From Epinephelus fuscoguttatus (taxonomy: Eukaryota > Chordata > Actinopteri > Perciformes > Serranidae), in NCBI RefSeq assembly GCF_011397635.1, contig NC_064759.1, forward strand, positions 14,404,428-14,468,427: a DNA stretch of 64,000 nt. The letters run 5' to 3'. The notes beneath the pieces were generated by a model. It saw only the letters and a list, made by a program, of their open reading frames with translations. It ran no database searches and was not told the DNA's origin. Positions within the stretch are counted from its first letter, which is position 1; every line of letters starts with the position of its first letter. A program made the position numbers and the translations under genes. Below are positions 12,523-25,500 of the stretch, piece after piece.

Positions 12523-13268
12523 GTAGTGTAAGATTTAATCTTAAATCAGATAAAAGTACTAGACTGCATAAGTTGATTAAGAGTGAAGTTCATATAACCA
12601 TATTTTATGTTACAAGTTCCTATAAAATTGTTTGTTATGCCTCCATGTGTGATAAAAACAATGCTACACAAGTTTATGTATTTACAACACGAGGTTATGC
12701 ATTTATATTGAAGAAGCACACATACACCACACCATGTATTGTTTAATAATAACACACACACACTCTTTAATGTTTGTATTGCATGACACACATACTAAGC
12801 TCACATTGTTTGAAAGTACAGGGGACTGTATAGAGAAAGTCCCCAGATGTCATATGTTTTTTAAAAATAAAGTGAAAGCAGGCCCAAATCTGAGGGTGGA
12901 GAATTTGGGAAATTCCAGGCCTGAAGTGAAAGTGATTACACCATTAGAAACAGGCCTGTACAGGATTGGACAAAAGGAAAAAGCTCGCCACCAATAGATT
13001 TGGGTCTAAGTTGGAAGGATTAATGAAAAGAGGTGGAGATTCTCTCTATAACTGGCCTGTGTGAAATGCTGGGATAACATAATAATTAGGTCCCAGTGTC
13101 CTAAAAGAAGATGATAATGTATTCCCAATGTCCTCAGATGAGCACTTCCTAGTTAACAGCATTTTAGCTTGTTACTATTACTAAAATTTATCACATTTGT
13201 TGCCATATCAAACTATAGAGATAAAATTTGATCAGGTTTTGTTGATCAGCTGCAGACTGAGCATAAAA

Positions 13269-13374
13269 ATGTCCACAAACGAGGACAACAGGTCTAAGCT
13301 AAGCAGGATGAAGTATAAGGGGCAGGAAACCCAAAATGTGATGACCTCATGTGAGGACAAAGGGTCTCAGGAGG
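13269..13374 (+). repeat. Dispersed repeat copy paired with 4801-4906
   Basis: This is the plus-oriented copy of the repeat described at 4801-4906. It starts at an ATG and reads MSTNEDNRSKLSRMKYK. The other copy reads MSTIEDNRSKLNKMKYK on the minus strand. The shared reading may simply reflect DNA similarity between copies. Confidence 0.5.
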
Positions 13375-15088
13375 AGAGACATCATTGTGAAATGGGCCAT
13401 TCAGCATGATGTGTGCTTTTACTTTTTGTACTTTAAGTATATTTTGATGCCACCGCTTTTGTAACTTTACTTACATGTAAATTTGAATGCAGGACTTTTA
13501 CTTGTAACAGAGTATTTTTACACTGAAGTGTTGCTTCTTTTACTTAAGTAGAACATCTAAGCAATTAAACCAGCTCTCAGTTCCCTGACAGTGTTAAAAT
13601 CCATCTTAAACTCACCCACATCTTCTCATTTTTCATTTAGGCTTAATGAGGGAAATCAGTAAGGGACAATGGCTTCGACATGAATTTACCTTGTCAGTGC
13701 TACTCCAAAAGAAAGTACGTATTTTAAGTTATCTGTACGTGCAAAGTTAAGATATTTTTTCAGGTATGCTTGGACTGATCTATACCTTCCAGAGAGCTTT
13801 ATCCCTTCTCGACACCTGTCTCTGTCTCCTGGGCAGGACATTTATCTGAGACACTAAATGTCTGTGACACATTTGGACCCAGCCCAAGTAAAGACATAGA
13901 TAGATTCACGAGATGAGTCATCTTTATTGTTTTAATAGGTCAGTGTGAGCTGGATTCTTCTGTCTGTCAATCTCCTTAGTGCGTGTGAATTAGGCCCTGG
14001 AGGAAGCAAGCCGACACAAACAGCTTTGCGGCTCAGGTCCAAGGACACGAGACCACAGACGCTCCAATGTTCCCCTCAACTCTGAACCAAGTGACCCAGA
14101 ACCCCACAGAGCTCACTCGTCTGCCACGGCTGATAAACTGGACGCTGCTCTGATGATGGGAAGAGGTGAAGTCTCGTCTGTTGAACGGAGAGATGGTCCT
14201 GGACAGTCTGCTGCTGAGTTAAGACACTTTGATCTGGTCTTTTTTTAAAGTTTGGGTTTGATTTGTGGAGAGGTAACGAGCTGCAGTGATGAGGTGAGGT
14301 CCTGATGACTGAGTAGAACAAACTTTATATGGTAGCTGTGGTGAATGTTTTATTGGCTTCAGTCAAAACTGAGTGAAACTGTCAACATTATGAACTCCAA
14401 ATGTTTCATGAAGGTGTGTTTTGTTCCTACCTGCCTGTTCTGGTATTAAAGTGACAGTTTACCCCCCCTCAGAAAAAATGTGTGTGTGTGGGGCAGGAGA
14501 GGGTGGGGAGTGGTGAGCTGTGCCTTTAAAGATGTAGTTGTACTGTTGCATAGCAGTGTGACTCTACAGTCTGCTGTTTGGTCTCATGCAGGGGGAGTGC
14601 TGCAGGAAGTGATGCTACACTGTCGCCACCACCTGGACAAAACCTGCAACTGCAACACAAACACCTTCAGTCAGGTGACTGAATTTACTGCAAGTGATGT
14701 CCACCGTTCTTGCTTTATGGCCCCTATATATTTACTAAATGTACAGTTATTGTTGTTGAGTGTCTTGAGACCAACGACTATCTGACAGTTACAGTTAGAC
14801 AGGAGTAGGCTACAGGTGCTCTTTGGATGCCTCTGGAGTACTGTGCTTGTTCCATCCTGCGAAGGGCTCATTACATGGGTGATACATGGTTATATCTGTA
14901 TAAATATCTATATAAAATGCAAGTCCTCTTCAAAACAAACCTGAGGTCCACTGTAGGGTTTGTGGAAAATTAAACAGACCAACATGTTGCAACCGTAAGT
15001 AAAAACTACAATATTTGCCTCTGAAATGTGGTGAAGTGTTAAGTAATATAAAATGAAAATGCTCAAGTAAAGTACCTCAAAATTCTAC

Positions 15089-15984
15089 TTAAAGGGACAG
15101 TTTACCCCAAAATCAAAAACATATTTCCTGTTAGTGTGAGATATTTAGTATCCAGCTTTTGCTTCTGCTCCAATGTTCAGCTGAAACAATTTTAACTGTT
15201 GATGAAAACATCCAGCATTTGAAATAACATATTGTTCCTCTTACCTGCGGTGCTATTTATCAGTCTAGATAGTTTTGGTGTGAGTTGTTGAGTATTGGAG
15301 ATCTCGGCTGTAGAGATGTCTGCCTTCTCTCCATTATAATGGAGCTAGATGGCACTCAGCTTGTGGTGCTCAAAGCTCCAAAAACATACATTTGAAAAAC
15401 TCAACAGTAATGTCTTTTTCCAGAAATAATGACCCAGTTACTCCACAGACCTTGTTGTGAGCAGTTTCACATAGGAACTATTTTCTTTCTACTAAACTAC
15501 ACCTGCCAACTGTATCACTGTGCAGAATAAAGCGTGCATCTGCTGCTAACTCACCTAGCATCACTGAGCTAGCTGACGGTACAGCTCAGCCGAGGAGGAC
15601 ACCTCACACTGTCACATGCATGAACCTCTTGTCCATGAGTAGATGCACACGTCCTTCTGTGCAGCGATACAGTTGGTGGGTGTAGTTTGGTAGAAATAAA
15701 ATAGTTCCTACATGAAACTGCTCACAGCAAGGTCTGTGGGTTATCTTGAGTAACCAGGTCATGATTTCTGGAAAGAGACATTGCTGTTGAGTTTTTCAAA
15801 TGTATATTTTGGCACGTTGAGGAGTGCCATCTAGTTTTATTATATTGGAGTGAAGGCAGACATCTCTACTGCTGATATCGCCAACACTCAGTAACTCACA
15901 CCAAAACAATCTAGACTGATAAACAGCACTACAGGTAAGAGGAAAAATATTTGTTTTTGATTTTTGGGTGAACTGTCCCTTTAA
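15089..15984. mobile_element. Long TTAA-bounded foldback element, about 900 bp
   Basis: It begins TTAAAGGGACAGTTTACCCC and ends GGTGAACTGTCCCTTTAA. The two halves are long imperfect inverted copies of each other: the TCTAGATTGTTTTGGTGTGA-type block lies near both ends in opposite orientation. It has no coding capacity. It is the same family as 20782-21593. Confidence 0.8.
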
Positions 15985-16570
15985 GTACAGTACTTAAATA
16001 AAAGTACTTAATTAATTTCCACTGATTCTAAACTCTTTTGCAAACTTTTATCACCGCTTTAACATCTCCTCTGCAGCTCCTTTATTTCTTTTGCCTTTAA
16101 ACTTCTCTGTAGTTTATTGCAGTAAATGAAGGGCCATGCACCTCCTCCTCCTCCTCCTCTTCCTCTGTTCCCCCTCTTGTGAGAATGTGGAGCAGGACTA
16201 TGCGATGGTCCGGGGTGTATGTAGGCCAGTGATAGGCCTGCATGTGCTGCTCTGTCTTTGGCTTAAAAAGTTCAAGTCATTATTCTCCTCCTGCTCCTAT
16301 TCAGCCGAGGTCCCGTTGGCTCATTGTTATTCTGCCCGAGTGACAGGGAGAGAGGCGGACACAGAATGGGAGGCTGACTGGGGCTTCCAACGGCAGGGAG
16401 CTGGTTGTACTGGGCGGGGGGTTTTGTCGGTGCTGGTTTTTCTGGCCGGTTATTGCGGGCGTGAAGGCATGTTGATAATCGGCTCAGTAATGAGGAGAGG
16501 TACTGAACGGCACCAAATATCTGACCCCGATTCCTGGGAGTAGAGAGAGGCAGAGGACAGGGGGAAAGTG

Positions 16571-16602
16571 TGTGTGTCGGTGTGTGTGTGTGTGTGTGTG
16601 AG
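16571..16602. repeat. (TG)n microsatellite, interrupted
   Basis: TG repeat with one TCGG interruption, upstream of a possible first exon of baiap2. Confidence 0.9.
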
Positions 16603-16639
16603 GCAGAGAGGGGGGAGAGGGCCATGTGAAAAAGGGGTG

Positions 16640-16805
16640 GAGGGGAGCTGAGATTTAGTGCTCTGCTGGATGAAACAACCCCCCACTAACTAACGGAGAG
16701 GGAAAGTAGCCTAATGGGAAGAAAAGAGGGGGTGTTGTACTGTTCATTTAACACTCAAAGACGCGCAGGAAGCTTTTATCGTTTCCCACAATGAGATCAG
16801 AAAAG
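16640..16805 (+). promoter_or_regulatory. Candidate upstream first exon or 5' UTR of baiap2
   Basis: An ATG at 16791 is followed after five codons (MRSEK) by the strong donor AAG|GTATGT at 16805/16806. No gene body other than baiap2 lies downstream on this strand. Spliced to the acceptor before 19501 it would be a 5' UTR exon with a short upstream frame. Spliced directly to 19788 it would be in frame and give an alternative N terminus. Without transcripts I cannot choose, and the upstream boundary is arbitrary. Confidence 0.3.
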
Positions 16806-18949
16806 GTATGTAACTTTTTTTTTGTCAAGTTGCTGAATTATGTTACTGTTTTACAAATGGAAGTGGAGCTGAGAGAGCAACAGGTAGCTGTTAGGGAGCT
16901 GTGGGCAAATGGCAGGGTGCTTTTTTCACTCAGGAAAAACATCCACTGTGTAACTATCCAGTTTATTTATGCAGCTTTACATGTACAGCACAGTTTGGAT
17001 GTTTTATTTCTGTTGTGGTGCATTTGTCTCAGTAGTTTAAAACACTTTGATTGTCAGTAAGATGAGATGATGTGGAAGAAAAGCCTCATTTAGCACTGGA
17101 GTTTTGTTTTAGCTGCAATGTGGCAACCATTAATTGATATTTAGTGAAATGCAAGAGGTAGATGCATTAATATCTGGCAGCATTTCACCATAAGACAAGA
17201 CAAGATAGCTTCAAAACTATGATAATTTTCAAGTCTTGCATGAATCCTTTAAACACAATTTTGTTTGCAGTGTTTTAAGAGTCTAAATCTTGAAGTGACA
17301 TCAGAGCTGCAACTATAAAATGTCAGAAAATAGAAGCAGTCAGGAAATCATAATTTCCTCTGCAGTCAACTTTTTTTCCCCCGATCATCATTTTAATAAC
17401 CAAAAATATTCAGTTTATTGTCATATAAAACAGAAAATCTGCATAAATGTTCGGATTTTTTTTGGTATTTGGGCTTAAAAAATACTCAAACAAGTGAGCG
17501 ACAATTCTCCTTGCAGCCTTAAGTGACATTAATGGTGTTTAACTGCTATGTTTGCCTCCACACCATTAGAAGACATTTAAAGAGGCCAAACCACATGAAT
17601 GCACCTTCTGTACCAATTTCCCAACCACCTGCAGACTGTTCCTGTTGCATCCTGGAACGAACAACACTTTATTTCTTAGATTTAAACCACACAAAGCTGG
17701 AAAACACACTTTTAATGTAGCTCTAGTGTTTTTAAAGATTGTGCAAAGTGACAAAGTCCTAAAAAAAAGGCAGTTTGCACAAAACTCCCACTTTTCTGTT
17801 TCATCCTGCAGCCTGTTCTGGCTCTCCTGAGAAATTACAGCCTACACCAGGGTGGCCTTAATGAGCAAGAGTCTGGAAATGTTTTCTTTGTGTCATATAC
17901 CATTAGTTGATCTGGGTCAACGTTTGCTCTGTAATCTTGCTGTGATAACAAAGGAGGGCTGCACAGAGAAACCAAATGAGCATTTTGCCATTAAATCCAG
18001 ACTGGAAATCCTTTGACCCCGGAGCAGTCCCCCCCTTGATCGTCCTCCCTGCCGAGGAAACATGGTTGTCGCGTGTTTATTCAGTGCTCTGACACCTGTG
18101 ACTCAGCCTGGAGGAGCCCATTGTTCTTATCTGTAATGGTATAACTCGTCTGGCACACGAATCTTGGAGAAATATTTGGGTTGCTGTAATGTTGCGGAGC
18201 GATAATGCAGAAACTGGCAGCTGAGACCCAGAGTGAGATCCGTGGGAAAATAACAGTGCTGGTCTCAGACAAGACGGTGTGACATCCTCATAGCTGGCTG
18301 AGGTGCTGTGGCTTGATGGCCTTAAAAGTCCTCTGGATGATTTAAATGTCACACTTTCAGTCCTTCACAGAGAGAGTGGAGGCACTAAATAGTCAGGTTC
18401 ATATTCTAGTTTCGTAAATATGAAGAGTTAAAAGAATTTGGGCAGTGAAATGTTATAGGCACTCCCTTAAAACAAGGTAGAAGCTCCCAGTCAGTGATGA
18501 TAAACCTCCAAGTATTTAACAGTACAGTTGCTTTTGGAGGTTCCCTGTACACATGCTACATTACAAAAATCTGACACTCATCGTTGTGAAGTTTTCAGGA
18601 TTAATCAATTCATTTAGGCCGTAATGGTGTCTTTGAAGTGTTTGTTTTATTCAGCAATCTGTCCAAAACCCAAATTTAGTATCAGTTCTGACAAATTAAT
18701 GAACTTGTCTGGAGATATAACTTCCCATAATTCCTTCTCCCAGCTGGTGAGTGTTTTAATTTCCTGACTTTGAGCTTCTTCTTTTAAAATTTGATAGATG
18801 TGACCTAATATGTTTTTTGTGTTTGCTTTATCAGGTGCTTTTATTACACAAGCTATATAGGTTGTATCTCAGTCACTGTTGTAATTATTCCCAAACAGTG
18901 AATTTTTGGTATCTTTGAATATCAGAATTTAATTTAACTGAATTATTTT

Positions 18950-18990
18950 ATTTTAATTTAATTTAATTTAATTTAATTTAATTTAATTTT
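18950..18990. repeat. (TTTAA)n microsatellite
   Basis: About eight pentanucleotide units in the DNA upstream of the first baiap2 coding exon. Confidence 0.85.
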
Positions 18991-19593
18991 TATTTTATAT
19001 GAAAAGGACAATGTACATTAATCAACATTTAACCAAGTGTAAATTCACCTGAGTTAGTTGAAAGGTTTGCTTTCATCAACAGTCTCTTTGCCTGATGTTA
19101 TAGGCATCCTAAAATTAAAAAAAACAAAAACAATATATAATCATTAAAACGTACATTATTGTGTTGAAAATACATATACAAGTTAAGTATAAGCATAGGT
19201 TCAATAGGCCTGTGAGTCCAGTCATTTTACAGATAAATAAAGGTGGCATCAGTGTTGACATTATTGGTTCACATTACACTAAAATTAATATGATGGGAGA
19301 CTTTAATTGATTGAAATCGTAATTGATTAATTTATTTAATGATCAACTAATTGTTTCAGCTCAATAGCAGATAAATACAAATTCCTCTGAGGATGTGACT
19401 GTAAAACACCTTGATTTTTTTGCAGATTTGGTGCAGAGAGAGAGAGAGTTTTCAGGAGAGATCAACACTAACTACAGTGTATTGTTTCTTCTTTTTTAGG
19501 GGATTGCTGTCTGCTGTAAAGCCTAGGGCCCTGAACAACAGAAATAATCAATACAGACGTACATAGCGGCAGCAAATAACCAAGAGAGCAAGA

Positions 19594-22500
19594 ATGTCTC
19601 GAACAGAAGAGGTCAACAAGATGACAGAAAATGTCTACAAGGTATGTCTCGCCTTCTCCACCCTCCAGTTTGAATCACTAAAAACCATGTTTGTCACATA
19701 CACTGTCACACACAGTAAACTGTGCAGTGAAATAATACCATATGAGAGCCATAATTTGCCTTTCCTTGTCATTTGTGTTGCCACCAGGGGATTCTGGACC
19801 AGTTCAACCCCAGTCTGAAGAACTTTGTGACCATGGGGAAACACTATGAGAAAGCCCTGACAGGTTAGTCAAACACAGGATCATTCAGATGCCGCCTTTG
19901 TCTGAATAACGGAACAGGATACTTTTCAGTTTTCCACTAAAATGAACTCTCTTCTTCAGGAGTAACCGTGGCTGCCAAAGGGTACTTTGATGCTCTGGTG
20001 AAGCTTGGAGAGCTGGCGAGTGACAGCCAAGGCTCCAAAGAGCTGGGTGAGTGGGCGGCTGGTAGAGGAAAGACGGTGCTGAGGGGGGGCATTAAAATAA
20101 ATTAGTGATGGACCTAATAAAGTTAAGAGAGTCGACGTGACAGCTGGAGAGAAAGCGGTCTGTGCTGCGTGTGTTGGTGAGGGAGGAGATGAAGACAAGA
20201 GGGAATGAGGAAATGTAGAGAGAGAGGGAGAGAACAGAGGGACAGGGAGAGAGTAGGGTCATTGTTGGGAGATTAACAACACCACATGATCTCATTGTAA
20301 TGCTGAAAACAGCGGGGGAGGCAGGCAGGAGAGTCGGAGGGCGAGATGCCAGCCACCACATACTACAGTGCTGTGTGACCGAGGGAGGGACTCACAGCTG
20401 ACCGCCACTTTGTAAATGAGAAACTGAGTGAAAACAGCTTTATGACATTTTACTGATGTGTTGTCCTGCGTGTATGTTGATGTTGTGAACTTTTATTATT
20501 GGAGCTCAAATGTAAGATTTCCTGCACATGTGAAAGATCCACTCTAACTAATAAAAGCGGCTCCAAATCATATATAATACCAGTCATACAAATATAGTTG
20601 CCTTCACCGTCCTGTTCTTTCCTGCTGCTCTCAGGAGACACACTGTTTCAGATGGCCGAGGTCCACAGACAGATTCAGGTGCAGCTGGAAGACGTGGTAA
20701 GACTCCGCTGGTCTGCATTAATTACTTCATGTTACTGACAAATAATTATTTATAGCAACCATTTTAAATTTCATATAATGTTTAAAGGGACAGTTCACTT
20801 CAAAATCAAAAATACATATTCTTCCTCTTACCTGTAGTGCTATTTATCAGTCTAGATTGTTTTGGTGTGAGCTGCAGAGTGTTGGAGATATCAGCAGTAG
20901 AGATGTCTGCCTTCTCTCCAATATAATGGAACTAGATGGCACTCAGCTTGTGGTGCTCAAAGTGCCCAAAAAAATACATTTGAAAAACTCAACAGCAATG
21001 TCTCTTTCCAGAAATCATGACGTGGTTACTTAAGATAATCCACAGACCTTGTTGTGAGCAGTTTCATGTAGGAACTATTTTCTTTCTGCCAAATGTATCA
21101 CTGTGCAGACACAAGTGTGCATCTACTCATGGAGGAAAGGCTCGTGATCATGACAGCATGAGATATAAACATTAATGGCATCCTCCTTGGCTGAGCTGTA
21201 ACAATAGCTAGCTCAGTGATGCTAGGTGAGTTAGCAGCAGATGCACACTTCCCTCTGTGCAGTGACATAATTGGCAGGTGTAGTTCATAGAAAGAAAATA
21301 GTTCCTACATGAAACTGCTCACAACAAGGTCTGTAGATTATCTTGGGTAACTGGATCATAATTTCTGTAAAGAGACATTGCTGTTGAGTTTTTCAAATGT
21401 AGACTTTTGGCGCTTCAAGCACCACAAGTCAAGTGCCATCTAATTCCATTATATTGGAGGGAAGGCAGACATCTCTACGGCCAATATCTCCAACACTCTG
21501 CAACTCCCACTAAAAAATCTACACTGATAAACAGCACTACAGGTAAGAGGAAAAAAATGTATTTTTGGATTTGGGGGTGAACTGTCCCTTTAATAAAGCC
21601 TTGAAGTAGGAACTTCAAGTAGCACATAAACTGATGAGAGTAGTGCAGGGGCTGAATTATGTAGACATGTAGGGAGATCTCAGTTCTTTCAGCACAAGTT
21701 GCTCCCAGTTGAGGATTGAGTGTATCATATCTAACTTAAAGTGGTCTATAGGATCTTAAATGACAGAGCACCTAGTTGCCTCAACAATTACTTATCTCTC
21801 CAAAGCTCAACAACTCACACTGATAAGTAGTACTTAGAGAAACAATCGGGTGGACTGTCCCTTTAAAGTGCCCAGAAAGAGAACAATTTGTCAAGTTTAT
21901 AAAGAAAATATTTTGGCAGCCTGTAATAGTGCAGGCGTATCACGTGGATGTGTTGTTTGTTTAACATGTTGCATATGGATCTTTTCATCAACAGTTAAAG
22001 CTGTTTCACTCTGAGCTGCTCGCCCAGTTGGAGCAGAAGCTGGAACTGGATATTAAATACCTCACAGTAAGTTAAAACCTCCATTCATGTTTGATCAGTT
22101 GTGAGAAAAGCACAGTTGCTTAGTTTAAAATGTTAAGTTTAATTTTGACGGCAAGGCAATGTGAGACAGGTTTATTTGTGTAGCACTTAGCTAATTTAAA
22201 TAATGGTAAGACAAGAATAAATTGTGGTAAAATAAGAATAATTGTGTAAATGTTATGGTTGATGATGGTATGATGAATGGCTAACAAATAAATAAATAAA
22301 TTGGACTCCACACTTACATCTTAGAGCATCTGATTTTTTTCCACTTCCATCTCAGGCCACCCTGAAGAAGTATCAGAGTGAGCGGAGGTCTAAATCTGAG
22401 TCTATTGAGCGCTGCCAGTCCCAGCTGAAGAAACTGCGCAGGAAGAGCCAGGGCAGTCGTCACCCGAACAAATATGGAGACAGAGAGATGCAGGTAGGTG

Positions 22501-25500
22501 AAGCCCAGAGCTTTGCATGTGCAGTGGGAAAAAAAACACAATACAGAACTTTTAAGTAGAATGCACGAACATGTAAAATGCTAAAGTTGCTCACTCAGAA
22601 TTACAGCAGATTAAATAACAGTGTTGTGTGAGTGTTTGTGTAAGAAATAGGTCAGTGTGAATAAGATTAAAGGACAATCTGCCTCAGCTGATTCTCCAGG
22701 AAAAAAGCAACTTAGCGTGCAAGTCTTTACTGGAAGAAATATGAATGATATAACAGGGGGAAAGGGTTTAGGAGGGTTAGGTTGGAGGAAAAGGTCACCA
22801 GGGCTGATGGAAGAAAGATTTTTGTACTCATTGTGCAACAGGCAGGAAATAATGTCACACATTCTTCTCTTCATACAGCATGCATTAAAGGTCACTCTGT
22901 TATTTAAGTACTACATGTGTGAATGTGAGTGTGCAGCTGGACTGAGTGTGCATGTTTAAGGTTGTTCAGGTTTGCAGTGAAATCTTTGACTTTTCTTCAG
23001 TTTGTGGAGTTGATGAGTCGTCGCCAAGGAGAACTTGACACGCTGGTTGCCGCAGGTTACAAGTCTGCGCTCACAGAGGAAAGGAGGCGATATTGCTTCC
23101 TGGTGGACAGACAGTGTTGTGTCACCAAGCTGCTCATCAACTACCACTCCAAGGTGATCTGCTCACATTCACTTATGTATTCAGCAAAGTAACGTTTCAG
23201 CTTTATGGAATCCAGATGTATTCATCCACACCTGAAAACAGTCCCTCACAAATTCACTATGTACTCCTGTTTGAGTGACATTGCTAAAAACAGTTTTGGT
23301 CTTGTCATTTGTCTACAATTATCTGTTAACAGTATTGTGGTTTTCTCTTGTTGTGCTTTTGAACATAATCCAGGTGAGAGAGCTTCTGTCACAGAAACTG
23401 TCATCTTGGCAGCAGTCATGTTCTCAGCCCACAAAACTTCCAGAGCGCGCTCTGAATCTGCTGCGTCACACTGCGCCTCAAGGCTCAGGGGCTGCTGGGA
23501 TAGCCGAGGTCCTCCGCCACACCAAGATAGGCTCTGCTCAGCCAGAACAGGTCAGATCAGTTTTGTTTATACTGTGTCAGATGTTTGATGTTTTCTCACT
23601 GGACTTAAAGGGATAGTGTACCCAAAAATGAAAATTCAGCCATTATCTACTCACCCATATGCCGAGGGAGGCTCTGGTGAAGTGGCGACCCAGAATGAAA
23701 CGTCCAAGAACACAGAATTGAAGCCATAAAATATCTCCATACTGCTTGTCCGTAGTGATTCAAGTGTCCTGAAGCCCCGACACTTGGATCACTACGGACA
23801 AGCAGTACAGAGATATTTTATGGCTTCAGTTCTGTGTTCTTGGACGTTTTAATCTGGGTCACCGTCAGCCATTAGGTGTGCAGTTGTGCTGCTACCCACT
23901 CCCCCCTCAGATCTCCAAAAGTGTTGTGAGGACTCCAAAACTTCACCAGAGCCTCCCTCGGCATATGGGTGAGTAGATAATGGCTGAATTTTCATTTTTG
24001 GGCGCACTATCCCTTTAATCTTAATTTCTGTGGAACTGAAGAAAAAAGACTATGGTGGGCTTGAAAACCCACAAATAGAAGAATAGAAATCCTTGCCAAT
24101 TTTTTTTTTTAAAACTGCAACTAAACACAGTGTGAATTAAAAGATACAAACTATCTCAAGTTCAAGTTCAAGCTAAGTCCCAAGTCAAGTCACAAGTCCT
24201 CAGCTTTTTGACTTGACTCCTAAACAAGTCATTTCTGGAATTAAGAACAGTCACCCATCAATGACAGATTTGTAGCTAAGATGTTACTGATTGTTGATTT
24301 ATATTAAAAGACAACATTTAGGCTTATAAAATCTTGAACGCACAGTCTACAAGTCCCTATGTGATCTGAGATATCATCTGTTGTCTGTAGTTTGCACACG
24401 GTTTTAGAACTTCCAAGTTATTCCCTCCAATCAAAAGCTTTACAAGAAGGGTTTCACTCCATGAAAGATGGCCTTGTCATTAAGCTGTGTTGTCTGTGTA
24501 GTAGAAAAATATAAAAAATACTTTTGAAATTCCGTTTTTACAATAAAGGAAACAGTATGGTGCCCACTTCCTGTTCATAAATTCCTGTATTACTTCCAAA
24601 CAGTGCACCAAAATATGTTTCTAAAAACATTTTAGACAAGAAATAAGTGATACAGTCACATAATCTAGGGTTAAAGTTCATCAGCACTGCTTAGTTTGAC
24701 CGTTTGATTTGAGTTTGGTCTGTGTTTGAGAGAGACAGAGCAGCAGCATCTCCTCTGTTCTTGATCTACTTCTATAATCTGTGTGTACGTGGTGGCGGTG
24801 GGTATATAGAAATGAGGAAGTACAATCTCCAGTTTGAGCAACAGCCCTAGAGCCTGTGAAAATCTTGGGTGGCAACTGAGCAGAGAGATCTGGGTGCTGG
24901 TAAGATGGAGGGAAGTTTACCACAGTTCATGTACATGTACTACTCACATGGTTATGATACCAATTTTGATTTGCCAAGTCGAGTCTAAGTCACCAGATTT
25001 GTAAGTTTGACTCTAGCCTAAGTCAGCGGACTCAAATTCTCACAACTACTTCTAATTCCTGGTAGTTAACAGTACCTGTCTTTGGTTTTTCAGAGACTCT
25101 CAGTGCAAGAAGTCCCTCCTCTGTTGAATGGAGACTCCAGTCGCTCCCAGCAGCAGCGCTCGCTCCCTTCCTCCTCCTCCCAGAGTGAAACCTGTCCTCC
25201 TCAGGGCTCCCCCCACACTTTCCGCTCCCTCTCTAGTGGAGGAGCTGCTGGAGGTTCCTCACGAGGAGTGTCTCCTCAGCACACCAGCACGCCCCTCAGT
25301 GCATCAGCCAGCCCCCTCCCTGACAGCAGCGCCAGCAGCAGCGCCAGCCCCGCTACATCCACCCCCACCACGTCCAGCGGCTCGGCCCAGCAAACCGCTC
25401 TCCTCTTGGCTGCCAACACATCCAACCTCTCCCCGAGTCTCATCCCCTCCACGGTGATGTCGGTCAGCCAGGTCTCCCCACCTGGCAGCACCTTGCATGG

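Larger units (their letters stand above)
4091..16100. other. Intergenic zone between pentraxin and baiap2, no gene recognised
   Basis: I found no open frame with family resemblance on either strand over about 12 kb. The space holds the pentraxin 5' flank, several foldback or MITE-like elements, microsatellites and fragments of dispersed repeats, listed separately. In mammals several genes separate NPTX1 and BAIAP2 (for example RPTOR and CHMP6). None is visible here. Short frames of 60-110 codons in this zone overlap repeats or have no recognisable composition. Confidence 0.6.

Noticed and set aside
16136-16543. 135-codon frame starting MHLLLLLLFLCS that looks like a secreted protein
   Set aside because: Its start is a CTC microsatellite, the remainder has no recognisable domain, and there is no splice or promoter evidence; it more likely lies in the baiap2 upstream region.
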